9,339 nucleotides of DNA from Ignavibacteriaceae bacterium (GCA_023231105.1 JALNWB010000153.1:1-9339); one strand, 5' to 3'; shown: positions 1 to 6,162, numbered from the stretch's first letter. Numbers and translations are program-made. Notes: a model not told the origin generated them from the letters alone.

Positions 1-107
1 AAGCTCAAAATCAATCTTCTTTAAAAGAAAAAATGCGAAGATTCGGTTATCTTCGCATTAGAGGGGGTGGGCAGGGACGGAATTGAACCGCCGACACAAG
101 GATTTTC
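1..107. repeat. Left terminal direct repeat (att repeat), 107 bp
   Basis: Bases 1-107 are identical to 9233-9339. The repeat holds the terminator hairpin and 3' part of a tRNA-Phe gene on the minus strand. It is either the att repeat flanking an integrated element or the overlap of a circular contig. The match stops in the middle of the anticodon loop only because the window ends there. The left copy stays tRNA-like to about base 123, so the true repeat is probably longer. Confidence 0.95.
21..59 (-). terminator. Rho-independent terminator of tRNA-Phe
   Basis: An 11-bp perfect stem (32-42 with 49-59) closes a 6-base loop (43-48). Read on the minus strand, it follows the tRNA 3' end and runs into a T-rich tract (31 down to 21). 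It would end transcription of the tRNA on the minus strand. Because it lies inside the terminal repeat, the element carries its own copy and restores both the tRNA 3' end and its terminator after integration. Confidence 0.8.
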
Positions 108-123
108 AGTCCTTTGCTCTACC
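68..123 (-). tRNA. 3' fragment of tRNA-Phe(GAA), att core
   Basis: Read on the minus strand, this shows half of the D-arm (116-123), a 5-bp anticodon stem (110-114 with 98-102), the loop CTGAAAA with anticodon GAA, a five-base variable loop (93-97), the T-arm (88-92 with 76-80), the 3' acceptor strand (69-75) and discriminator A at 68. No CCA is encoded. The 5' acceptor strand and first half of the D-arm are missing: beyond 123 the sequence becomes AT-rich and unrelated. It is therefore a truncated tRNA that serves as the crossover region for the adjacent integrase, not a working gene. Confidence 0.85.
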
Positions 124-160
124 TTATTTTATAATAGGTTACAGCACGGTGAAGACTTTT

Positions 161-188
161 TTGAACACTGATTGACTACTTTTTGAAC
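161..188 (+). promoter_or_regulatory. Candidate integrase arm-binding sites, left side
   Basis: TTGAACACTGATTG (161-174) is followed by TTGAC (172-176) and a further TTGAAC (183-188). The first is nearly identical to TTGAACACTAATTG at 9111-9124 on the other side of the tRNA core. Short repeated motifs on both sides of the core are the hallmark of tyrosine-recombinase arm sites. They also overlap the int upstream region, so the integrase may repress itself. The role is inferred from position and similarity. Confidence 0.5.
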
Positions 189-206
189 TTAGATAGGAGC
201 TTTTAT

Positions 207-1214
207 ATGTTTCTTTCTAAGCGACCAAACGGATTTTATTACATTTATTTTTCAAGCGCAAGCGGAAACCGGATTTCAATTTCAACAAAGTGCAAACTTA
301 AATCTGATGCGCTGAAATTTCTTTCAAATTTTACAGAAGAAGTTAAATTTCGGCAAAAAGATTCTACCATTCCTATCACACTACCAGACTTCTTTTTTGA
401 GTATCTCAAATACTCCGAATCAATCCACAGCAAGAATACCGTTTTATCAATTAAATCTTGCATCAATTCGATGGAGAACCATTTCTCAAAAATCCCGATA
501 AGTGAATTATCTGAAATTAAGTTGATGGAATACTACCGGCAACGAAGTAAAGTAGTTTCATCTTTTGTTATCAGACGGGAGCAAATATATTTCCAAAGTA
601 TATGTAAGTGGGCAATGAAAAGGAATTATCTGAAAGAAAATCTTTTGCAAGGGATAAAGAAACCGAAACTACCGGAGAAACAACCTCTATTCTTTTCAGA
701 GGCAGAGTTCCAAATATTGCTCAATGCAACAACCGATAAAGATTTGAGAGACTTATTTATAATCGGAGTTAATACCGGACTTAGACAAATGGAACTGCTA
801 ACCTTAACTTGGAATCAGATAAGTTTTAAGGATAAAATCATTCTCCTGGATAACCAACAGCATATTACTAAATCTAAGAAAGCTGCTTCCGTACCGCTTA
901 ATTTAAAATGTTTACAAGTCTTGACAGAAAGAGAGCTGAATAAAAAAAGTGAATATGTTTTTACTTATGAAGGTGAACCAATTAAACAGCAATTTATTTC
1001 TCATAAGTTTAAGAAGATAATCAGAGCAGCGAAGTTAAGTGATTCCTTTTCATTCCATACTTTACGACATACATTTGCATCTTGGTTGGTACAGAGAAAC
1101 GTACCGATTCAACAGGTACAACAGCTTTTAAGACACTCCGATTTGAAAACTTCGCTAATCTATGCACACCTTCGGAATGATAATCTTTCAACTTCCGTAA
1201 ACCTATTGAATTGA
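207..1214 (+). CDS. int: Tyrosine recombinase integrase
   Basis: Site-specific recombinase of 335 aa, a usual length for phage-type integrases, which would integrate and excise the element at the tRNA-Phe core beside it. The N-terminal part (about 1-140) fits a short arm-binding region followed by a helical core-binding domain; the catalytic domain covers about 155-335. The catalytic set is complete: Arg193 (NTGLRQMELL), Lys222 (ITKSKK), His284 and Arg287 (HTLRHTFASW), His310 (LRHSD) and nucleophile Tyr319 (IYAHL). I chose ATG 207 because AGGAG (195-199) lies 7 bases upstream. A longer reading from TTG 183 would start inside the candidate arm sites. The short C-terminal tail after the tyrosine is normal. 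It reads away from the att core, as in most tRNA-targeting elements. Confidence 0.95.
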   Translation: MFLSKRPNGFYYIYFSSASGNRISISTKCKLKSDALKFLSNFTEEVKFRQKDSTIPITLPDFFFEYLKYSESIHSKNTVLSIKSCINSMENHFSKIPISELSEIKLMEYYRQRSKVVSSFVIRREQIYFQSICKWAMKRNYLKENLLQGIKKPKLPEKQPLFFSEAEFQILLNATTDKDLRDLFIIGVNTGLRQMELLTLTWNQISFKDKIILLDNQQHITKSKKAASVPLNLKCLQVLTERELNKKSEYVFTYEGEPIKQQFISHKFKKIIRAAKLSDSFSFHTLRHTFASWLVQRNVPIQQVQQLLRHSDLKTSLIYAHLRNDNLSTSVNLLN

Positions 1215-1354
1215 GTAATTGAGATGAACCGTAAAACACTACCAAACTGCATTAGAGGCACACCAGGACACGATAATAAACCAGGCGATGATACCTTTTA
1301 GTGCAAAGAAGAACATAAATAAAACAAATTAATTTTAACAAAAGGAGCTTTACC

Positions 1355-1627
1355 ATGGAACAGGAAACGAAAAACAATCACTTAAAAATTTCCGAATTAA
1401 CTTGTGATATTAAAAATATAGGAGATGTCATTTTTGACATATTTATCGAAGGAGATTTTCACGATGATGATTACGATGAAACTTTATACAGAATTGAATC
1501 ACTTGCTAAAGCAGTTGGTAAATGTTGCAAAGACCTTTCAAAGGAATGTAATAAAGGCTTAAACATATTAAATGAAGCTGAAAGCGATACAGCAATAAAC
1601 ATCGAAGGGAAATTAGCAGAAGCCTAA
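1355..1627 (+). CDS. Small acidic helical protein, unknown function
   Basis: A 90-aa protein with a convincing ribosome site (AAAGGAG, 1341-1347). It is acidic, with an Asp/Glu cluster near residues 33-44 (EGDFHDDDYDE), then a predicted long amphipathic helix containing two cysteines (CCKDLSKEC). There is no signal peptide or membrane segment. The 92-aa gene at 5149 has a similar build (helical, acidic, Asp-rich patch), but I see no clear sequence relationship. It lies alone between int and the paired-word DNA array. I do not recognise the family. A DNA-mimic, antitoxin or array-binding partner would be speculation. Confidence 0.75.
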   Translation: MEQETKNNHLKISELTCDIKNIGDVIFDIFIEGDFHDDDYDETLYRIESLAKAVGKCCKDLSKECNKGLNILNEAESDTAINIEGKLAEA

Positions 1628-1630
1628 GAA

Positions 1631-2260
1631 ATACCAAATAATACCAAATGGAGATAGGGGGTTTTTATTCAATTTAAAAGTGATTAAATTTAACCGAAGC
1701 AAAAAAACATTATGAAAAAGTTATCGAGAGAGCATAAGTCAGAGGTAGTAATTCCTTACGCTGTAGTTACTCCTAAGAGGGAAAATAACGAAGAAATAAC
1801 GAAGAACAGCAGGAGAAATAACGGCAAAGAGTAAGCTAAAAACCAATAATAAAACCTAAAAGAAAACCGAAAATACACATAGAAAACACATAGACAGCTA
1901 AGAAATACCGATAGAATACCAATAGAAACGAATAGAGACCGGGAATTAAGCATAAAAGGATGCTAAGAAATGCTAAGGTTTACAACCTAAGAAAACCTAA
2001 GATTATTTGTAAGGTTTATACTAACGAAAGCTAACATTTTGATGGTAAATGATGGTATTGAAAACCTTGCAAAACCTTGCATAAATGTTAAGAAATCCTA
2101 AGATTTTGGGAACATAAAAACGGTTAAAAAACGGTATAGAAGAAAAAAGACGGTTAAAAGACGGTTCAATAAAAACCAATAGAAAACCAATAGAAAAGAA
2201 AAATAACGGTTAAAATACGGTACAAATAGCAGTAGAAAAACGAAGAAAAAACGAAGAAAA
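1631..2260. repeat. Array of paired short words spaced 10-11 bp apart
   Basis: This stretch of about 630 bp holds no gene I trust. It is built of short words that each occur twice in a row at 10- or 11-bp spacing. At 10 bp: ATACCAAAT 1631/1641, TGCTAAG 1961/1971, AACCTAAG 1984/1994, CTAAC 2021/2031, GATGGTA 2041/2051, AAAACCTTGC 2061/2071, TAAGA 2089/2099. At 11 bp: ATAACGAAG 1785/1796, ACACATAG 1875/1886, ATACCGATAG/ATACCAATAG 1905/1916, AACGGT 2119/2130, GACGGTT 2149/2160, ACCAATAG 2175/2186, ACGGT 2206/2217, ACGAAGAAAA 2240/2251. Words match within a pair but differ between most pairs. A-runs recur about once per helical turn, so the DNA may be curved or suited to protein wrapping. The function is unknown; a partition site, origin element or regulatory scaffold is possible. 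Confidence 0.8.
1712..1834 (+). CDS. Possible 40-aa basic peptide
   Basis: An open frame from ATG 1712 (MKKLSREHKSEVV...) to TAA 1832-1834. It encodes a hydrophilic peptide rich in Lys, Arg and Asn. There is no clear Shine-Dalgarno sequence upstream, and the second half is simply the first part of the paired-word array read as codons. It may be a real leader-like peptide or the remains of a longer gene, but chance is about as likely. Confidence 0.2.
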   Translation: MKKLSREHKSEVVIPYAVVTPKRENNEEITKNSRRNNGKE

Positions 2261-2278
2261 TATTTTTAGAGGATGAAC

Positions 2279-2632
2279 ATGGAAAAAATAAAAGTCATGG
2301 TTTTAGAACTGGTACTTGCAATATTTTTGATAATTGCAATTTTATTTCCACCATATAAATACTCATTTACGAAAGAAGGTTATACCAGGACATCAGAATA
2401 TGGAAGTTTCCACCAGGAAGGGCAATATTATGAATTTAAACAATACGAATACGTTTTCTCTAATCCTCAAACGACATTTTGGAACGAGGAGCATCAAGAG
2501 AAAAGATATTTTAAAAGAAATTTATTGTATGGTGAATTAGCGGTCGAATGCCTCTTAGGTTTAGTAATTTATAGTTTATCGTTATTCATAAAAAATAAGA
2601 TTACTAATTTGAAAGATGATGAAAAAAGTTAA
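2279..2632 (+). CDS. Small two-helix membrane protein, unknown function
   Basis: A 117-aa protein with two hydrophobic segments, at about residues 6-23 (MVLELVLAIFLIIAILF) and 86-104 (ELAVECLLGLVIYSLSLF). Positive charges near both ends suggest both termini are cytoplasmic. The roughly 60-residue region between the helices is rich in Tyr, Phe and Trp and would then lie outside the membrane. I start at ATG 2279, because AGAGG (2268-2272) is 6 bases upstream; the earlier ATG at 2273 directly abuts that site. It follows immediately after the paired-word array, which may form its upstream region. The family is not recognised. Small membrane proteins in accessory regions of such elements are sometimes exclusion or defence effectors, but nothing here proves that. 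Confidence 0.7.
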   Translation: MEKIKVMVLELVLAIFLIIAILFPPYKYSFTKEGYTRTSEYGSFHQEGQYYEFKQYEYVFSNPQTTFWNEEHQEKRYFKRNLLYGELAVECLLGLVIYSLSLFIKNKITNLKDDEKS

Positions 2633-2644
2633 TAGAATTAGCCA

Positions 2645-3295
2645 ATGAACCTGAAAAGAATGAGAACAAACCTGGAAACATTTCTCAAGGAGATGAAACC
2701 GGAGACGTACAAGGAGTTGAACGCCGAAGGGAGCCTCCAAAATTACCTGAACCGGGAAGCACGGTCAATGCTGGAAACATACGAGACCATTAAACGTCAG
2801 TTGGAACCAACCATGAAGGTACAAGCAGCAGAAGCGGCGTTGGAGTTCGTAAACCAACAGTTAAAGGAAACGGTAACTGAGGACGACCTCCTGGAGTGGG
2901 ATAAGATTGAAGGTGAAGATGAGGATAAGAGTGACGAAACAGAATTTGAAATAATGGAATCGACAACATCATTAATTCCTCCCCAAGAACTTTGGCAGAT
3001 GATAATAGAGATGTTCCTTTGGGAGAGGGAACACAACAACCCGGAACTAACGAGTATGTTAGAGGGATGCGGACTACTGGACGAGGAGAGCGAGGAAACA
3101 GCCCTATTCCTTCAAACACTGCAAAACGCCAGCCCGGAGAAAGCAATCAAACTCTTAACGAAGGAGTACAGCCTGATAGAGTTGAGCAAGATTTACAACC
3201 GACTGAACGCAAAACTGGGGGACAACGGACTGAACCCGGAGGAAGTGAAAACAGTAGAACAGGTACTGCTCGCAGTATTGATAATGCTGGGATAA
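2645..3295 (+). CDS. Helical acidic protein, GC-richer than its neighbours
   Basis: A 216-aa protein. The first ~60 residues (TNLETFLKEMKPETYKELNA, then GSLQNYLNREARSMLETYET) have the 'x-tL-x-x-y-L-k-e-x-x-P-x-x-y-x-x-L-x-x-x-G' look of small proteins that I associate with phages and mobile elements. That is a resemblance from memory, not a search. An acidic linker (residues ~88-100) follows, then a helical C-terminal half. There is no membrane segment. Codon use favours CTG, GAG, AAC and CCG, unlike the A/T-ending codons of the other genes, which suggests separate acquisition. No Shine-Dalgarno sequence is visible, so translation may be coupled to the membrane-protein gene ending 12 bases before. 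A second open frame (+1 phase, about 2950-3321) overlaps its last 100 codons. Confidence 0.65.
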   Translation: MNLKRMRTNLETFLKEMKPETYKELNAEGSLQNYLNREARSMLETYETIKRQLEPTMKVQAAEAALEFVNQQLKETVTEDDLLEWDKIEGEDEDKSDETEFEIMESTTSLIPPQELWQMIIEMFLWEREHNNPELTSMLEGCGLLDEESEETALFLQTLQNASPEKAIKLLTKEYSLIELSKIYNRLNAKLGDNGLNPEEVKTVEQVLLAVLIMLG

Positions 3296-3362
3296 TAGAT
3301 TATGAAGATGATTTGAATTAGTAAACCTTAAAACCATAAAATAAATTGCAAACGAAATATTT

Positions 3363-3429
3363 AATCCTGTACCATTCAACGCAAGTTGAGGCTGATGCAA
3401 ACAGCTTTATGGTGGTACAGGATTTTTTT
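3363..3429 (+). ncRNA. Three-way-junction RNA ending in a U-tract
   Basis: A 12-bp perfect outer stem (3363-3374 with 3413-3424) encloses two hairpins. The first has a 5-bp stem (3376-3380 with 3385-3389) closed by GCAA, a GNRA tetraloop. The second has a 4-bp stem (3391-3394 with 3402-3405) with a 7-base loop and possible extra wobble pairs. The outer stem runs straight into seven T's (3423-3429). It would act as an intrinsic terminator for the gene ending at 3295. However, it finishes only 13 bases before the next start codon, leaving no room for another promoter, so it may be a cis-acting attenuator or ligand-sensing leader for the 3443 gene. It matches no riboswitch class I can name. Confidence 0.65.
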
Positions 3430-3442
3430 GTTAGGTGAAGAT

Positions 3443-4234
3443 ATGAAAAAAGAAAAATTTAATGCAGTTAAAGCATTGACCGAACCAAAGGAACAAAGTT
3501 TTAATCCTAAGGAACTTTTAAAGGCTTTAACAGAAATGTACGACTGCATAAAAATAAATTCAGTTTGGGATAAAGAGGGATTGAGTGAAATGTTCTTTAA
3601 AGCAAATAGAAGTTTGATAAAGAAGAAAATCATTTCAAATAAAGACCTCACTGCCGCAAGAGAGAAGCTCTCACAAACTTATTCTGCCGATAGCAAAGAA
3701 TTTGATATTGTAGTTATGCTTACGAACGTATTTATTGAACTAACAATCGAGATGAATCTATCAACCGAGATTAAATATTTAATCCATCTTAAAGAGATAT
3801 ATGCAGGCACACCGAAAAAGAAAATTGAAGGGGAAGCATTAAACCTTGATATGGGAAAAGGAATTATCACAATAAACGAAAAACCTTTTGATGGATTAAT
3901 AAGAGGAATTGGACTTACGGTATATTTATATTCAACTATTACCTTTGAGCAAAATAACAAGTGGCGAGAAGAATATATCAAATTATTCCAACAGCAGGGA
4001 AGAGAAAAATTATTAACACCAATTCACACTATCAATAAAAAGAATAAATGGGAAAAAGGTAAAATTGGGAGACCAGGCAGATTCAAAGATGAACAAGACT
4101 TCCATAAGGCAGTACGTTCAATTCCTAATTGGAAATCTCTGAATAAAACTCAAATAGCTAAAGCACTTAGATACGCAAGTCTAAGTGGATTAAACGAATT
4201 ATTAAAAATAAATGAGTGGAGCTTACCTAAATAA
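3443..4234 (+). CDS. Unknown 263-aa protein with basic C-terminal region
   Basis: A soluble, mostly helical protein with no membrane segment or signal peptide. The C-terminal ~75 residues are basic and suggest nucleic-acid contact: KKNKWEKGKIGRPGRF, where GRPGR is AT-hook-like, followed by a helix-turn-helix-like stretch (SLNKTQIAKALRYASLSGLN). Start ATG 3443 is chosen because AGGTGA lies a few bases upstream. A longer reading from ATG 3386 would begin inside the folded RNA and is not credible. No recognised catalytic motif is visible. It stands between two structured non-coding stretches (3363-3429 and 4238-4496), so it may be regulated separately from the replication operon. A regulator of the element is the most natural guess, but only a guess. 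Confidence 0.75.
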   Translation: MKKEKFNAVKALTEPKEQSFNPKELLKALTEMYDCIKINSVWDKEGLSEMFFKANRSLIKKKIISNKDLTAAREKLSQTYSADSKEFDIVVMLTNVFIELTIEMNLSTEIKYLIHLKEIYAGTPKKKIEGEALNLDMGKGIITINEKPFDGLIRGIGLTVYLYSTITFEQNNKWREEYIKLFQQQGREKLLTPIHTINKKNKWEKGKIGRPGRFKDEQDFHKAVRSIPNWKSLNKTQIAKALRYASLSGLNELLKINEWSLPK

Positions 4235-4237
4235 ATT

Positions 4238-4496
4238 ACTACAGAAATTAAATAGTTTCTGTAGTCCACTACAGAAATTGAATTAACGAAGTAGAAAAAG
4301 TTTCGTTTATCTTTCATTTTCAAAACTTTCCCACCACAGAAACTACTGGAATGTCAGTTGTATATAAGGTCAAGCAACTGATATAAAAATCCAATAAATA
4401 TTTTTTTAAGAATGCCGGTTGTCAGTTGCTAATGATTTTCCGGCATTTCTGTTTTAAAATAAAAATGCCGGTAAGACCTTACGAATTTTACCGGCA
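4238..4496 (+). promoter_or_regulatory. Leader with mutually exclusive hairpins before the replication operon
   Basis: A gene-free stretch whose inverted repeats can pair in more than one way. ACTACAGAAA (4238-4247) pairs with TTTCTGTAGT (4256-4265), which can instead pair with ACTACAGAAA at 4268-4277; a third related copy lies at 4331-4344. TCAGTTG (4354-4360) pairs with CAACTGA (4375-4381), which could also pair with TCAGTTG at 4422-4428. AATGCCGG (4411-4418) pairs with CCGGCATT (4440-4447), which could also pair with AATGCCGG at 4464-4471; that last copy forms a 9-bp stem (4466-4474 with 4488-4496) right before the ribosome site of the 4513 gene. The layout suggests transcription attenuation, RNA-based immunity or a single-strand replication signal. 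No promoter is obvious. Confidence 0.6.
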
Positions 4497-4512
4497 AAAA
4501 GGAAATTGACAA

Positions 4513-4758
4513 ATGAAAGATAAACCTTTTATCTCACTCGACAAACAGCCGGGAAACCAACCACCTGATAAATATCGGTTAAATTTCTTGGTTTCTATGG
4601 CTCAAGTTTTCAAAACCATTCTTATATCTGTTCCCGGAGATACTGAAAGCAGAAAGCTATTACTGCACATCTCGGAAAATCTTTTGCTAAAAATTGGTGA
4701 GTACACAATTACATTCATTCACAATGTTGGAAGGGCTGAAGATGAAAAAGTTAATTGA
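4513..4758 (+). CDS. Small unknown protein, first gene of replication operon
   Basis: An 81-aa protein starting at ATG 4513 with AGGAA about 9 bases upstream, directly behind the last leader hairpin. The N-terminus is polar and proline-rich (SLDKQPGNQPPDKYR). The rest looks like alternating helix and strand (LNFLVSMAQVFKTILISVPG, then a helical stretch ending in EYTITFIHNV). There is no membrane signal strong enough to call. Its last 17 bases overlap the next gene, so the two are probably translationally coupled. I do not recognise it. Its place at the head of the operon would suit an early replication or regulatory factor. Confidence 0.65.
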   Translation: MKDKPFISLDKQPGNQPPDKYRLNFLVSMAQVFKTILISVPGDTESRKLLLHISENLLLKIGEYTITFIHNVGRAEDEKVN

Positions 4759-5149
4759 GTTGATACCAACAAAATACCATTCAGTTTATAATGTGCAGCT
4801 TAACTTGCAAGAACAAACCCGATACATCGGCAAGGTGGATATTGCTTCGGAAGGAACTTTTTTAAGTGATAGGAAACAAAAGCACATCTTTAGAAAAACT
4901 AATTCTCTTGGCATCAATCATTCTCTTTTGGTTGATGAATCAATACCATTCAAATGGATTGTAATTGACTTTGAGGGCAGAAAGTTAGTTACTTCACGCC
5001 TTTACTTCCTTACACACTCTCAATGTTTTCAATTTGGAAATAAAGGCTTTGAGCTACAATGCTTTTTACCTTTAGAATTATTCGGCATACAGAAAGCACG
5101 TGAATTTGAAGCGGCGCAAACTTTAAATCTTTTTCAAGAGGTGGCATAA
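4742..5149 (+). CDS. Unknown 135-aa protein in replication operon
   Basis: A mixed strand/helix soluble protein. I start at ATG 4742 (MKKLIELIPTKYHSVY), which has GGAAGG 7-12 bases upstream. The same frame is open to 4694, but that start lies deep in the previous gene and lacks a ribosome site. Noticeable stretches are RKQKHIFRKTNSLGI, basic and possibly nucleic-acid binding, and FKWIVIDFEGRKLVTSRLYF, which alternates like two beta strands. The family is not recognised. Its stop overlaps the next start (TAATG), so it is co-expressed with the 5149 gene and the replication initiator. Confidence 0.7.
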   Translation: MKKLIELIPTKYHSVYNVQLNLQEQTRYIGKVDIASEGTFLSDRKQKHIFRKTNSLGINHSLLVDESIPFKWIVIDFEGRKLVTSRLYFLTHSQCFQFGNKGFELQCFLPLELFGIQKAREFEAAQTLNLFQEVA

Positions 5150-5427
5150 TGGAAGATGAAAAGACAATCCAAGAGCTTTACGAAAGCACAAGATGCCTAT
5201 TGTTAAGTACCGAGAATATCGGAAACAGCGTCAAAGAAATTAAAAACGCAAGATTAAAAAATCATTTAACTGAAATGCTGAATACGTGTATTGCAGAGTT
5301 AGCTATAATTAATGATTTATTGTTTGAGATTTCGACCTGCGAAAACGACAGCGACATTGATTTTTTAATAAACTGCGCTGATGATGATGACAGCTTTACC
5401 GACCAAACAACATATTCCGAGAATTAA
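5149..5427 (+). CDS. Small acidic helical protein in replication operon
   Basis: A 92-aa protein with about 60 residues of predicted amphipathic helices, then a strongly acidic tail (CENDSDIDFLINCADDDDSF). The ribosome site AGAGGTGG lies inside the previous gene, and the start overlaps the previous stop by one base. The next gene (the O-like initiator) begins with no gap after its stop. It broadly resembles the 90-aa acidic protein at 1355 in size, charge and helix content. It is not a recognised family. An acidic partner of the initiator, or a DNA mimic, would fit the context but is unproven. Confidence 0.7.
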   Translation: MEDEKTIQELYESTRCLLLSTENIGNSVKEIKNARLKNHLTEMLNTCIAELAIINDLLFEISTCENDSDIDFLINCADDDDSFTDQTTYSEN

Positions 5428-6162
5428 ATGGCTGATGTACAGAAAGAAAACGGATATACTACAATAGCGAATGAACTCTTGGAAGCTATTACCGGAAGCA
5501 ACTTAACACTTAGAGAGACTAAAATTATTCTTTGTGTAATTAGATATACGTATGGCTTCCAAAGGAAGGAAGCAGAACTTTCACTTAGATTTATTTCTGT
5601 ATCCACAAATATAGATTTCCGACACACTCAAACCGTATTAACAAGTCTTATTTCTAAAAATATTCTGCTTATAAAAAAAGGTAATCAAGGGATTACCGGC
5701 AGAATTATTTCGTTAAATAAAAACTATGATTCTTGGAATACCCTTGACCAAATAGGTGACACTAACAAACCTTTAGCATTGACCAAAAAGGTGACACTTG
5801 CATTGACCAAAACAGCCAATGGTAGCATTGACCAAATAGGTGACAAAGAAAGACAAAAGAAAACATTAAAGAAAGAGGATTCTTGTTTCTTTGATTTGAT
5901 ACCTGATGAATTAAAAACAATAGAATTTAAAGAAGCCTGGCAAGATTGGATTACTTATAAAAAAGAGAAGAAAGATAAATTAACGGCATCAACAGCAAAA
6001 CTACAATTCAAGAAATTAATTCGCTTTCTAAATGAAGGAATGAACCCGGTAGATATTATAAACCAAACTATCACAGAAGGATGGACAGGATTGTTTCCAT
6101 TAAAACAAAACGGTGAATCTTCCCGACGTCGGGAACAAAATCAAGGGATATTAATTTTGTGA
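5428..6162 (+). CDS. Replication initiator with phage O-type N-terminal domain
   Basis: A 244-aa protein. Residues ~8-95 match the phage replication protein O N-terminal winged-helix pattern as I know it: NGYTTIANELLEAI, then LTLRETKIILCVIRYTYGF, then LSLRFISVSTNIDFRHTQTV and a ...LISKNILLIKKG wing. Such proteins bind origin iterons and hand the replicative helicase to DNA. Residues ~106-139 are encoded by four DNA repeats read in two different frames, so that segment is probably a linker dictated by the origin. The C-terminal region (EFKEAWQDWITYKKEKK to TEGWTGLFPLK) resembles the C-terminal module of many phage replisome organisers. ATG 5428 directly follows the previous stop. This is the same gene-plus-origin arrangement as lambda O. 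Confidence 0.85.
   Translation: MADVQKENGYTTIANELLEAITGSNLTLRETKIILCVIRYTYGFQRKEAELSLRFISVSTNIDFRHTQTVLTSLISKNILLIKKGNQGITGRIISLNKNYDSWNTLDQIGDTNKPLALTKKVTLALTKTANGSIDQIGDKERQKKTLKKEDSCFFDLIPDELKTIEFKEAWQDWITYKKEKKDKLTASTAKLQFKKLIRFLNEGMNPVDIINQTITEGWTGLFPLKQNGESSRRREQNQGILIL
5743..5879. repeat. Iterons and AT-rich tract, likely origin of replication
   Basis: Four copies of a TTGACCAAAWAGGTGAC-like motif have their TTGACCA cores at 5744, 5779, 5803 and 5828, spaced 35, 24 and 25 bp. The third copy has diverged in its second half. The copies lie in different reading frames of the O-like gene: copies 1 and 4 read LDQIGD/IDQIGD, while copies 2 and 3 read ALTKKV/ALTKTA. The repetition is therefore conserved as DNA, not as protein. 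They are followed by a purine-rich, AT-rich strand (5845-5879). Iterons plus an AT-rich strand-asymmetric tract inside an O gene is the architecture of the lambda origin. Confidence 0.8.

Noticed and set aside
68..123. Functional tRNA-Phe
   Set aside because: The 5' acceptor strand and half of the D-arm are absent. The upstream minus-strand sequence cannot pair with the acceptor 3' strand CCTGCCC.
183..206. TTG start extending the integrase by 8 residues
   Set aside because: It lies inside the TTGAAC arm-like motif and has no ribosome site, whereas ATG 207 has AGGAG at ideal spacing.
1224..1301. 25-aa open frame MNRKTLPNCI... after int
   Set aside because: Very short, with only a weak GAG upstream and no resemblance to a known peptide. 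It cannot be distinguished from chance.
1756..1953. 65-aa hydrophobic open frame on the minus strand
   Set aside because: It is the T-rich complement of the A-rich array, which yields Phe/Leu/Ser codons by composition. It has no ribosome site and lies antisense to everything around it.
1631..2260. CRISPR or similar guide-array reading of the repetitive region
   Set aside because: There is no constant repeat separated by variable spacers of fixed length. The words differ from pair to pair, the period is 10-11 bp, and no Cas or other guide-array effector gene is present.
2790..3146. 118-aa open frame on the minus strand
   Set aside because: It is antisense to the GC-richer gene, rich in Pro/Leu/Ser as expected for the complement of its biased codons, and has no promoter or ribosome site.
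3386..3442. ATG 3386 as start of the 282-aa reading of the 263-aa gene
   Set aside because: It falls in the loop region of the folded RNA, before its U-tract, with no ribosome site. ATG 3443 follows AGGTGA.
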